A stretch of DNA of 64,000 nucleotides from positions 1 through 64,000 of the forward strand of contig CAKQHB010000010.1 in the NCBI GenBank assembly GCA_934234215.1. The letters run 5' to 3'. The DNA comes from an uncultured Cuneatibacter sp. Its GTDB lineage: Bacteria > Bacillota > Clostridia > Lachnospirales > Lachnospiraceae. Under the pieces are notes generated by a model, which was not told where the DNA came from, searched no databases, and saw nothing but the letters and a program-made list of their open reading frames with translations. Below, piece after piece: positions 42,800-51,130 of this stretch. Positions within the stretch are counted from its first letter, which is position 1; every line of letters starts with the position of its first letter. Made by a program: the position numbers and the translations under genes.

Positions 42800-44245
42800 A
42801 TGGAAGAAAGACAAAGCGAAAATATCAGAGAGTTAAGCGTTTCGGATATGTTGTGGAAAGTACTGGAACATTGGAGAACACTTCTGGTATGTATGGTTGT
42901 ATTTGCAGCGCTTTTGGGCGCATTCAGCTATGTAAAATCAAAGAATGCGGCAGTGGACACAGTACCCGCTACAAAAGAAGAACAGGAAGCACATGCAGAA
43001 GAGCTGAGAGAGAGTCTTTCCTATGCACAGCTGACACAGCTGACGGATACCGAAAACTATCGCTTGAGACTGGAAGAGACCGAGCGCTGGATGGAAGAAA
43101 ATCCTCTGGCGAAGCTGGATCCGTATAACGTGCCGACAATCACACTGCAATATTATGTAGATTCTGTTCCAACACTGGATTCGGAAGGTCGGGTTCTGAG
43201 AGATTACAATACGGATCTGACGAAGGCATTCACTTCGTTTGTTTTGGACATGAATAATCGAATCCAGATGGCAAAGTTGACAGAAAATCTGACAGCGGAT
43301 GAGATTTCATACTTGATCAACACCTATAGTGTGACAGATAATTCCTTTAGCGTAACGCTGATTGGTACAGATGAATCTGTGGTAGAAAAATTTGCAGATT
43401 ATATGAAAGATGCACTGGAGACATACTCAGAGTCTTTGAAAGAAATTATTGGGGAACATACTCTGAAACTGGTAAATGAAAACAGCATTCAGGGTACAAG
43501 CGAAAGTATTATCAACCAGCGCAATACGATCATGGATCGCATGAATACACTGCGTACAAAACTGGCTTCTATGGTTAAGGAATTGTCAGATGAGCAAAAA
43601 GAAATTTATGAGTATGATTTTCTGGTAGAAAGTGAGACTGAGGATAATATAGCAATAACGGAGGCAGTAATAACGTCACCTTCTGTTAGTAAAAAGTATA
43701 TTGTACTTGGGGCATTAGCGGGTATTTTTTTGGCAGCGCTCTGGATTTCAGCTAAGTATTTGTTGGATGGTCGTATAAAGAGCGTGGCAGAACTGGAATC
43801 ATTTCGAAGCACAGAGTTTATTTGTGAGTTTGATACAGAAGATAAAAAGAGATGCCTGTTTGGTGGCGTAGATCGCTGGATTCAGAAGAGAAAGTATCAT
43901 GGAAGAGAGATGCTTCCGGAAAAAGAACGTGTGAATATTTTGGCTTCCAACTTGAAATGGCTGGCAGAAAAAAATAACATCTCCTCGATATACGTGACAG
44001 GAACAAAATTAAATACAAACAGTTCATGCATTGTAGCTGTGAAAGAGGCACTGAGAGGTGTTGTTAAGGTTGAAGTTGGTGAGAACGTATTGACAGATGC
44101 AGAAGCCTTGAATGAAATGGTGACAACTGGAGCAGTTTTGATTTGGGAGTATGCGGAAAAGAGTTATTACAGAGAAGTAGTACAGTTGAAGGATTTATGC
44201 AGTACACAAAAAGTAAAAGTTCTTGGCTATGTATTAGAAAAGTAA
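42800..44245 (+). CDS. Wzz-like polysaccharide co-polymerase with degenerate kinase-like tail
   Basis: This is a 481-residue membrane protein with the polysaccharide co-polymerase plan: helix 1 at ~34-52, a long extracytoplasmic helical region (~55-300), and helix 2 at ~302-320. The cytosolic C-terminal ~150 residues (ILASNLKWLAEKNNISSIYV, then AVLIWEYAEKSYYREVVQL and VKVLGYVLEK) match the beta-strand pattern of bacterial tyrosine kinases (CpsD/BY-kinase). No Walker A GK[ST] and no tyrosine cluster is present, so it should not be active. It probably sets chain length. The start at 42800 follows GGAGAAGGTGAC. The upstream gene encodes a sigma factor; a terminator follows the stop. Confidence 0.75.
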   Translation: MEERQSENIRELSVSDMLWKVLEHWRTLLVCMVVFAALLGAFSYVKSKNAAVDTVPATKEEQEAHAEELRESLSYAQLTQLTDTENYRLRLEETERWMEENPLAKLDPYNVPTITLQYYVDSVPTLDSEGRVLRDYNTDLTKAFTSFVLDMNNRIQMAKLTENLTADEISYLINTYSVTDNSFSVTLIGTDESVVEKFADYMKDALETYSESLKEIIGEHTLKLVNENSIQGTSESIINQRNTIMDRMNTLRTKLASMVKELSDEQKEIYEYDFLVESETEDNIAITEAVITSPSVSKKYIVLGALAGIFLAALWISAKYLLDGRIKSVAELESFRSTEFICEFDTEDKKRCLFGGVDRWIQKRKYHGREMLPEKERVNILASNLKWLAEKNNISSIYVTGTKLNTNSSCIVAVKEALRGVVKVEVGENVLTDAEALNEMVTTGAVLIWEYAEKSYYREVVQLKDLCSTQKVKVLGYVLEK

Positions 44246-44251
44246 AAATTG

Positions 44252-44283
44252 CAGAGGGAATCAGGTTTGATTCCCTCTGTTTT
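44252..44283 (+). terminator. Terminator after the Wzz-like gene
   Basis: CAGAGGGAATCA-GGTT-TGATTCCCTCTG, a perfect 12-bp stem, is followed by TTTT. It ends the glnA-glmM-sigma-Wzz run. Confidence 0.9.
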
Positions 44284-44328
44284 GTATGTAAGCAAATAAA
44301 TGAATTGGAAAAGAAATGGGGGAAAGGA

Positions 44329-47139
44329 ATGAAAAAGAAAATTGCGGCGTTTGTATTGACTATATTGTTAGTGACGATTGGTACTCCGGTTTCGTCTTAC
44401 GCAGAGCAGAATACGGCAGATATTGTGAAGGAGCCGGAAATGCAGGAACAGCAGGAACAGCAGGATATTTTAGAGAAATCTGAAATAGAGAAGGAGCCGG
44501 AAACTATGGAGGAGTCAGAAACTGAGGCGCAGCTGGAAGTTTCAACAAAAAGAGAAAAAGAGGAACAGCCAGAAGTTTTACAGGAAGGAGAAGTTTCAGA
44601 ACAGGCGGAAGTAATAGAATCGCCAGATCGAGAAGAAAAGGGGCAATTCGCCCAGAAAAATAGAAATGTGATTGCAGATGGATATTATACAATTCGAAGT
44701 GTGGCAAACCACACATTTGCAGTAGATGTGACAGAAGGAAAGACAACAGATGGAGCAAATGTGCAATTATATCGGTATAATGAGACGAAGGCGCAGGTTT
44801 GGAAGGTGAGCCATGATGTAGAAGGGTATGTTATACTTGTAAATGAAAAATCAGGAAAAGCATTAGATGTGCGAAATGCATCAGCAATGAATGGCACGAA
44901 TGTTTGGCAGTATACAGCGAATGGTACTGATGCGCAGAAATGGATCGCAGTAAAGCAATCAAGCGGCGGTATAGTCCTGCATTCTGCGTTAAATACAAAT
45001 TATGTATTGGATCTGTATTATGGTCAGGTGCAAAATGGACAGAATATCCAGATTTATCAGGAAAATGGCACAGTAGCACAGCAATGGCAGTTTGATGAAT
45101 ATAACGAAATCGATATTTTGGCAGAAAAGAATCGAAATATTATTGCGGATGGTGTATATAGTGTACGAAGTCAGATGAATACGGAATATGTATTGGATGT
45201 AGTAGGTGGTGGAACTGCTAATGGAACAAATGTACAATTGTATAACTACAACGAGACAAGAGCACAAGCCTGGAGAATCAGCCATGATGAAAAAGGATAT
45301 GTGACACTGATTAATGTAAAGTCAGGAAAAGCATTGGATGTAAAAAATGCTTCTGCTGCAAATAAGACGAATATTTGGCAGTATGATGCTAATAGGACAG
45401 TTGCACAAAAGTGGATTGCATTGAAACAGCAGAACGGAAGTATTGTGTTTGCATCTGCACTGGATCCAAGATATGTGTTGGATTTAGATTGTGGGGAGAC
45501 GAAAAATAGTCAGAATATTCAATTGTATCTAAATAATGGCACGGCAGCACAGCAGTGGGTCTTGCAGGTGTATGACGAATCAAGTATTCTTGCAGCACAA
45601 AATCGGAATGTCATTGCAGATGGAGTATATAGTATCCGTAGCCAGGTACATACAGGATATGCCTTGGATGTATCAAGCGCAGGAACAAAAGATGGCACAA
45701 ATGTACAGTTGTATCAATACAATGGTTCTAAAGCGCAGTTGTGGAAGATAAGCCATGATAGCGTTGGATATGTGATTCTTACAAATGTAAATTCGGGAAA
45801 AGTTTTGGATGTAAAAGAAGGAAGAACATCTGATGAAACGAATGTGCAACAATATCAGTATAATGGATCAAGAGCACAAAAATGGATTGCGGTGAAGCAA
45901 AGTGATGGATCAATTACGCTACTGTCAGCATTAACTGCAGGAATTGCACTTGATTTACATAATGGTATAATCGGAAATTGGCAGAATGTGCAGATTTTTC
46001 ATGTGGATGGGACACAGGCGCAAAAATGGGTATTCAAAAGACATACAAACACAGATGATTTAGCAAATGCGAACCGTGGAACAATCGGTGCAGGAACATA
46101 TGCAATTCGTAGCGCAGTAAATCAGTCATATACACTGGATGTGAAAAATGGATCGAAGGACAACTGTGCCAATGTGCAGGTGTATGGCTACAATCGAACG
46201 AATGCGCAGGTCTGGAAAATCACAGAAGATGTGGATGGATATTTAACGATTGAAAATTACAAGTCTGGAAAAGTTTTAGATGTAAAAAATGGACAGGCGG
46301 TAAATAGAGCAAACGTGCAGCAATATGACGCAAATGGAACGGCAGCGCAAAAATGGATTGCAATTCGTCAGAGCGATGGAAGTGTGAAATTCGTATCTGC
46401 CCTGAATCCACAGCTTTGTCTAGATTTGGATAATGGGACTGTGAGCAACGGACAAAATGTCCAGATTTACACATCAAATAATACGAAGGCGCAGAGATGG
46501 TTCGTGACTGGAGCCAGACCTTTACAAGCCTCTCCTCTGAATACCAAGGTGGTTGTTTTGGATCCGGGACATAATGCGAAATTTACAGGCGCGTTTTACT
46601 ATAATCGTCAGGAACACGTGATGACGTTGAAGGTAGCACAAGCGTGCAAAACATATTTGGAATCTCATTACCAGAATATAGAAGTATATATGACAAGAGA
46701 AACAGCAGCATCATTAGGAAATACGATCGGAGATGATTTGTGGGCTAGAGTTGAACTTGCTGATCAAAAAAATGCAGATATTTTGGTAAGTATGCATTTT
46801 AATGCATTAAATGGAGCTCAAGATGGTGCGTTGTGTTTCGTATCCGGGCAGCAAAATGTGTCGTCACAGTGTCAGAAGCTTGGAAATGCAATTTTGAGAA
46901 AACTGCAGGGACTTGGACTTCGAAATCGCGGAAATCAGGTGACGGCAAGCAAGGATTATCCAGGAGAAGACTATTATGCAATCAATCGTTTGAGTGCAAG
47001 ATATGGAATTCCGGGAATCATTGTAGAACATTGCTTTATGGACAATGCACATGATCAGATCTACATTCAAAGCGATACGGCTCTGCAGAGACTTGGATAT
47101 GCGGATGCACAGGGGATTGCGGCATATTTTGGACAATAA
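44329..47139 (+). CDS. Secreted N-acetylmuramoyl-L-alanine amidase with four lectin-like repeats
   Basis: This is a 936-residue exported protein. It has a signal peptide (~1-26, cut near SYAEQ) and then a Glu-rich low-complexity stretch to ~105. Four ricin-B-like beta-trefoil repeats start at residues 111, 268, 425 and 582, each exactly 157 residues. Each holds three QxW-type motifs (for example AQVWKVSHD, AQKWIAVKQ, AQQWQF). A C-terminal Amidase_3 domain (~740-936) has the zinc/catalytic set His in LDPGHNAKF, Glu in NRQEHVM, His in VSMHFNA and Glu in IIVEHCFMD. It should cleave peptidoglycan stem peptides while the lectin part binds wall glycans. GGGGAAAGG sets the start. Base composition looks AT-richer than its neighbours. 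Confidence 0.9.
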   Translation: MKKKIAAFVLTILLVTIGTPVSSYAEQNTADIVKEPEMQEQQEQQDILEKSEIEKEPETMEESETEAQLEVSTKREKEEQPEVLQEGEVSEQAEVIESPDREEKGQFAQKNRNVIADGYYTIRSVANHTFAVDVTEGKTTDGANVQLYRYNETKAQVWKVSHDVEGYVILVNEKSGKALDVRNASAMNGTNVWQYTANGTDAQKWIAVKQSSGGIVLHSALNTNYVLDLYYGQVQNGQNIQIYQENGTVAQQWQFDEYNEIDILAEKNRNIIADGVYSVRSQMNTEYVLDVVGGGTANGTNVQLYNYNETRAQAWRISHDEKGYVTLINVKSGKALDVKNASAANKTNIWQYDANRTVAQKWIALKQQNGSIVFASALDPRYVLDLDCGETKNSQNIQLYLNNGTAAQQWVLQVYDESSILAAQNRNVIADGVYSIRSQVHTGYALDVSSAGTKDGTNVQLYQYNGSKAQLWKISHDSVGYVILTNVNSGKVLDVKEGRTSDETNVQQYQYNGSRAQKWIAVKQSDGSITLLSALTAGIALDLHNGIIGNWQNVQIFHVDGTQAQKWVFKRHTNTDDLANANRGTIGAGTYAIRSAVNQSYTLDVKNGSKDNCANVQVYGYNRTNAQVWKITEDVDGYLTIENYKSGKVLDVKNGQAVNRANVQQYDANGTAAQKWIAIRQSDGSVKFVSALNPQLCLDLDNGTVSNGQNVQIYTSNNTKAQRWFVTGARPLQASPLNTKVVVLDPGHNAKFTGAFYYNRQEHVMTLKVAQACKTYLESHYQNIEVYMTRETAASLGNTIGDDLWARVELADQKNADILVSMHFNALNGAQDGALCFVSGQQNVSSQCQKLGNAILRKLQGLGLRNRGNQVTASKDYPGEDYYAINRLSARYGIPGIIVEHCFMDNAHDQIYIQSDTALQRLGYADAQGIAAYFGQ
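44659..46542 (+). repeat. Four tandem 471-bp coding repeats
   Basis: The equivalent Asn codon beginning each unit is at 44659, 45130, 45601 and 46072, an exact 471-bp period (157 codons) with no indel. The DNA has diverged while length is kept, so the duplications are not recent but unit length is under constraint. Confidence 0.9.
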
Positions 47140-47151
47140 AGAAAATAGTTC

Positions 47152-47180
47152 TGTCAATCTCACGGGGAATATGATATACT
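47152..47180 (+). promoter_or_regulatory. Promoter of the cdaA region
   Basis: TATACT (47175-47180) has an extended TG at 47172-47173, and TGTCAA (47152-47157) stands 17 bp upstream. It is the last good promoter seen before the long rightward run towards 62.7 kb. Confidence 0.6.
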
Positions 47181-47207
47181 GTTACCATTAAAAGGTGGGA
47201 GTCTGCC

Positions 47208-47603
47208 ATGCTGAATGAAGAACGTGTGAAACTGATGACACAGATCACGCTCTTTCAAGAAAAAGAAGAGCGAAAAAGTTTGGAAATAGATCGAAATAGA
47301 CGAAGAGATTACATTGTACTGCAGGTGATCAAGGCATGGATTTCCTACACGCTGCTGTTTCTGATGGCGCTCGTTTGTGTACTTGTGATCGCGCAGGCAC
47401 AGCCGGGAGGCTGGGGGAATGCAGAGATTCTTTTGTACGGCGCGTTATTGATTTTGGTGTATACGCTTGGAGCCGTGCTGAGCGTACTGCTTGGGAAAAA
47501 AAAGGCGGCGAGGCGGTATGATATCGCGGAGCGAAAGGTCGGGCGATATGAGCAGATGCTTCGCAGATTAAAATGGATCTATGAAAAAGAAAACAGAAAA
47601 TAA
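47208..47603 (+). CDS. Small two-helix membrane protein
   Basis: This is a 131-residue protein with a charged N-terminal segment rich in Glu/Arg (~5-35), two membrane helices (~42-62 and ~72-94), and a basic, coiled-coil-like C-terminus (RYDIAERKVGRYEQMLRRLK). I recognise no family. AGGTGGGAG lies before the ATG. It opens the unit that continues with another membrane protein and cdaA-cdaR, so a role in envelope or c-di-AMP control is possible but unproven. Confidence 0.7.
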   Translation: MLNEERVKLMTQITLFQEKEERKSLEIDRNRRRDYIVLQVIKAWISYTLLFLMALVCVLVIAQAQPGGWGNAEILLYGALLILVYTLGAVLSVLLGKKKAARRYDIAERKVGRYEQMLRRLKWIYEKENRK

Positions 47604-47621
47604 GCATGGGGATGCAAATAC

Positions 47622-48623
47622 ATGATGGTTCGGATTCTGGAATTTCGGGAAAGACTGAGAAAATTATATAGCAAAACGGATCGGTATCTGCTGGCAGTCG
47701 GAAAGTTTCTGGTGGCTCTGGTCGGTCAGTTGGAAATTTTTTATCTGCTTGCGCCGGAACAGAGCGGAATCGGGCTGTTGCTGGTTCAGATTGGACTGGC
47801 ACTTGTATGCGCATGGTTTCCGGCAGGGCTTTTGGCAGTTGTTTATGGCGGGACGATTCTGTACACGCTGTATGGACTGAATGTGGAGGCATTTCTGGGC
47901 GCAGCTTTGCTGATGTTAGTCCTGATTCTGGTACTATGGACGATTCATCCGGGACATACCTGGCTGATCGCTCTGGCATTTTTAGTGGGACTGTGGAAGA
48001 TTCCACAGCCACTGATTTTGCTTGCGGCGATGTGGTATACGCCATTTGCATTGTTGCCGATGGCAGCAGGCATGGTTCTTTGCGGGTATGTGCATTATGT
48101 CGCGACAAATCTGTATCTCTATCAGGAGAGCACGTTTTCCCTGAAGCTGTTACTGCAGATTCTGGAAGGTGGTCTCGGGAATATACAGGTTTATATCGGA
48201 ATTCTGGGAGCGGCACTGACATTTCTGGTTGTTTATCTGCTTCGAAAAAAAGAGTTTCACCACAGCAGACCAATCTCCGTTTTTACAGGGGGAATGGCAT
48301 ATCTGCTGATTCAGCTGATGCAGCAGCTTGTGCAGGAGGGCAGAGGACTGGTGCTCGGCACAGAGCTTTGGACAACAATCGGCTCTACAATTGTTGTTCT
48401 GCTGTGTGTAATCTTTGGCTATGCCGGAGATTACACACGTGTAGAGTATGCGCAGTTTGAAGACGATGATTATTATTACTATGTGAAGGCAGTTCCGAAG
48501 ATCAGTATTCCGGAGGCGGACACAAAAGTTAAGACATTCAGTTCCGTTCAACAGACAACGGAGGAAATTCCGGAGGTGATCGTGACGGATGCAGAAGGTC
48601 AGGAAGGGAGGAAACAGTCGTGA
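47622..48623 (+). CDS. Multi-spanning membrane protein upstream of cdaA
   Basis: This is a 333-residue protein with about eight hydrophobic helices (~25-270) and an acidic cytosolic tail (~280-333) containing an unusual DDDYYYY stretch. I recognise no transporter signature. Its stop codon overlaps the cdaA start (GTGA), so translation is coupled and the protein may work with the cyclase or with export. The start at 47622 has only a modest upstream site (GGGGATG region); the next codon is also ATG. Confidence 0.75.
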   Translation: MMVRILEFRERLRKLYSKTDRYLLAVGKFLVALVGQLEIFYLLAPEQSGIGLLLVQIGLALVCAWFPAGLLAVVYGGTILYTLYGLNVEAFLGAALLMLVLILVLWTIHPGHTWLIALAFLVGLWKIPQPLILLAAMWYTPFALLPMAAGMVLCGYVHYVATNLYLYQESTFSLKLLLQILEGGLGNIQVYIGILGAALTFLVVYLLRKKEFHHSRPISVFTGGMAYLLIQLMQQLVQEGRGLVLGTELWTTIGSTIVVLLCVIFGYAGDYTRVEYAQFEDDDYYYYVKAVPKISIPEADTKVKTFSSVQQTTEEIPEVIVTDAEGQEGRKQS

Positions 48624-49501
48624 CAATGTCAGATTTCATACAGGTGCTGAAGAAGTTTTTCGGTCTGTCGATTCCGCGGCTTGAGTGGAATGATGTTCTG
48701 GAGATTCTTCTGCTTGCAGTGATGATCTACTATGTGATCCTGTGGATCAAGCGAAATCGGGCATGGACGCTTTTGAAAGGCATCGCAATGCTCGTTGCAT
48801 TCAGTATTGCAGCATATGTGCTGCGACTGACAACAATCTCCTGGATTCTGAGTAAGCTGTTAAATGCAGGATTGCTGGCAATCCTGATTTTGTTCCAGCC
48901 AGAGCTGCGAAAAGCACTGGAGGAGCTGGGAAGGAAAAATCCCATTGGAAACTGGTTTAATCTGGATGAGAGCCGGGTGGTGGATAAAAGCTTCAGCAAT
49001 GAAACCATTGATGCCATCGTAAAGGCGACATTTGATATGGGAAAGGTAAAAACCGGTGCACTGATTGTGATCGAGCAGGAGTACGATCTGACGGATTATA
49101 TCAAGACTGGTATTGAGCTGGATGCGATGATTTCTTCTCAGCTGCTGATCCAGATTTTTGAGCACAATACGCCGCTGCATGATGGTGCTGCGATTATCCG
49201 GGGCAACCGAATTGTATCAGCTACCTGTTATTTGCCGCTGTCTAACAACATGGACATCAGCAAGGAGCTTGGTACAAGACACAGAGCAGGACTTGGCATC
49301 AGCGAAGTGACAGACAGTGTGACGATCATTGCATCAGAAGAAACCGGAAAGATTTCACTGGCGGTTGGAGGACAGTTGTCTCGTGATCTGGATGCGGAAG
49401 CACTTCAGAATTATCTGAAGACACTGCAGAAAACACCGTCGGATTCCCATCGTTTAAAACTTTGGAAGGGAAGGCAGAAGGATGAAAAAAAATCTGACTA
49501 A
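48620..49501 (+). CDS. cdaA: Diadenylate cyclase CdaA
   Basis: This is a 293-residue membrane-bound cyclase that makes c-di-AMP from two ATP. Three N-terminal helices (~25-90) precede the DAC domain with its two hallmark motifs, DGAAIIRGNRI (~188-198) and GTRHRAGLGISE (~217-228). C-di-AMP controls potassium uptake, osmolyte uptake and cell-wall balance. The start is GTG at 48620 overlapping the previous stop; an ATG two codons later is an alternative. It overlaps cdaR by 20 bp, as in the common cdaA-cdaR-glmM operon, but glmM is not next. Confidence 0.96.
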   Translation: MTMSDFIQVLKKFFGLSIPRLEWNDVLEILLLAVMIYYVILWIKRNRAWTLLKGIAMLVAFSIAAYVLRLTTISWILSKLLNAGLLAILILFQPELRKALEELGRKNPIGNWFNLDESRVVDKSFSNETIDAIVKATFDMGKVKTGALIVIEQEYDLTDYIKTGIELDAMISSQLLIQIFEHNTPLHDGAAIIRGNRIVSATCYLPLSNNMDISKELGTRHRAGLGISEVTDSVTIIASEETGKISLAVGGQLSRDLDAEALQNYLKTLQKTPSDSHRLKLWKGRQKDEKKSD

Positions 49502-50825
49502 AAATATCGGATGGAAGCTGCTGTCCGTTCTGCTTGCGGTTCTGACTTGGTTTGTTGTAGTGAATCAGGTAGATCCCATTGTGACGACGACCATCAGCGG
49601 AATTGAAGTCGAGATTCTCAATCCGGAGGCAATCACCGGACAGGGAAAAGTATTTGAAGTAACTGGAAATAAAACGATCAGTATCCGGGTCAATGCCAAA
49701 AAGACAGATCTGGGGCAGATCCGTGCGACAGATTTCCATGCCTATGTGGATATGCGATATTCCTATGGAACATCCGAAAATCAGCAGGCAGCACAGATCC
49801 GGATCGAAGTAGTGAATAACCGTTCTATTATTGATGAAAGCAGTATTGAGTTTCGAGGGGAAGATGTGCTGTATTTCACAACAGAAAATGTAACGAGCCG
49901 TTCTATGCCGGTTGAGATCAATCAAAGCGGAGAACTGGGAGACACGTATCATCTGGAAAATCTGGCGTGTACGCCGTCTGAGGTGACGGTGACAGCACCG
50001 GAGTCTGTAATGGCAAAAGTCAGCAAAGTTGTTGCACAGATTGATTTATATGCGCTGAACAGTGATACAACAGAAATTACAGCCGTGCCAAAGGTATTGG
50101 ATGCCAATGGGGATGAAGTTGTTTCGGACGATTTGACAATTAGCAGTGATTCGGTCACAATCAGTGCTTCGTTGCTGCATACGAGCAGAATCCCAATCAG
50201 TGTAGCAGGTGTCAGCGGCACACCGGCAGATGGATATCAGTACCGAGATTACTCGCTCTCAGAGGATTCTGTTGTAGTAGCAGGACCGAGAAGCGAGCTG
50301 TCCAACATTACGAATATCCTGATTCCGGCAGAGCGTCTGAGTGTCGATGGAGCGCAGGGGGATACGACGGTTTCTATCGATCTGACGGAATACCTCCCGG
50401 AAGGTGTGCAGATTGTGGATGGTTCCAGCACGCTGGAGGTAAAATTGTCTGTTGAGGCGATGAAGACGAGGCAGTACGCGATTGAGACAAAAAACATCAA
50501 TCTGGAAAATCAGTCAGATCAGTATGAATATCTGCTGCAGGCGAATACCGTTTCAGTTAGCTTGACTGCATTGGGTGAAGATCTGGATATTTTGCAGGCG
50601 AGTCAGCTCGTAGCATCGATTGATGTGGGAGGATATGGTCCCGGAACATATCGACTTCCGGTATCCTTGGCGTTGTCAGCCGGATATACGCTGAAGGATA
50701 CGCCGACGACGACTGTTGTGATCAAAGAAAAGAGTACAACAACACCTTCGTCTTCTATAGAAGAGAGCACAGAAGATACGACACAAGAGTCAAAGGAAAC
50801 GGAGACGGAAGAGGCGACTCCGTAA
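49482..50825 (+). CDS. cdaR: CdaA regulator, YbbR-domain protein
   Basis: This is a 447-residue protein with one N-terminal anchor helix (KLLSVLLAVLTWFVVVNQ, ~11-28) and four predicted extracytoplasmic YbbR domains (~30-410). The tail is Thr/Ser/Glu-rich (EKSTTTPSSSIEESTEDT, ~423-440). CdaR binds CdaA outside the membrane and modulates c-di-AMP synthesis. It overlaps cdaA by 20 bp, so translation is coupled. An orphan HPr gene follows after 41 bp. Confidence 0.93.
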   Translation: MKKNLTKNIGWKLLSVLLAVLTWFVVVNQVDPIVTTTISGIEVEILNPEAITGQGKVFEVTGNKTISIRVNAKKTDLGQIRATDFHAYVDMRYSYGTSENQQAAQIRIEVVNNRSIIDESSIEFRGEDVLYFTTENVTSRSMPVEINQSGELGDTYHLENLACTPSEVTVTAPESVMAKVSKVVAQIDLYALNSDTTEITAVPKVLDANGDEVVSDDLTISSDSVTISASLLHTSRIPISVAGVSGTPADGYQYRDYSLSEDSVVVAGPRSELSNITNILIPAERLSVDGAQGDTTVSIDLTEYLPEGVQIVDGSSTLEVKLSVEAMKTRQYAIETKNINLENQSDQYEYLLQANTVSVSLTALGEDLDILQASQLVASIDVGGYGPGTYRLPVSLALSAGYTLKDTPTTTVVIKEKSTTTPSSSIEESTEDTTQESKETETEEATP

Positions 50826-50866
50826 AATGACATCATAGAACAACAGAATGTGGAGGAAAGTCAGCT

Positions 50867-51130
50867 ATGGTAACGCAGAAAGTAAAAATTAAAAATCCGA
50901 CCGGTCTGCATCTGCGCCCAGCAGGGGCGCTGAGCAAACTGGCTGTTCAGTTTGAGTCAACGATTCATTTTCAGTTTGGTTCTACAAATGCAAATGCAAA
51001 GAGCGTATTGAGTGTTCTTGGAGCCTGTATTAAGTGTGGAGACGAGCTGGAGTTTATTTGTGAAGGTCCGGATGAGAAAGAAGCACTTGCAGCAATTGTT
51101 GCATTGGTAGAAGCCGGATTCGGAGAATGA
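50867..51130 (+). CDS. HPr family phosphocarrier protein
   Basis: This is an 87-residue HPr-like protein. The phosphorylated histidine is His15 in PTGLHLRPA. The regulatory serine region is kept (NAKSVLSVLG), so HPr kinase could act on it. The AQ-type surface differs from housekeeping HPr, with Cys residues in GACIKCGDE. No enzyme I or PTS permease gene is near. TGGAGG precedes the ATG, and the stop overlaps the next gene (ATGA). It could be the general HPr of the organism or a regulatory paralogue tied to the envelope genes. Confidence 0.9.
   Translation: MVTQKVKIKNPTGLHLRPAGALSKLAVQFESTIHFQFGSTNANAKSVLSVLGACIKCGDELEFICEGPDEKEALAAIVALVEAGFGE

Noticed and set aside
44659..46542. CRISPR or simple tandem repeat
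   Set aside because: The 471-bp periodicity is protein-coding, with diverged units and no spacers; it is a domain duplication.
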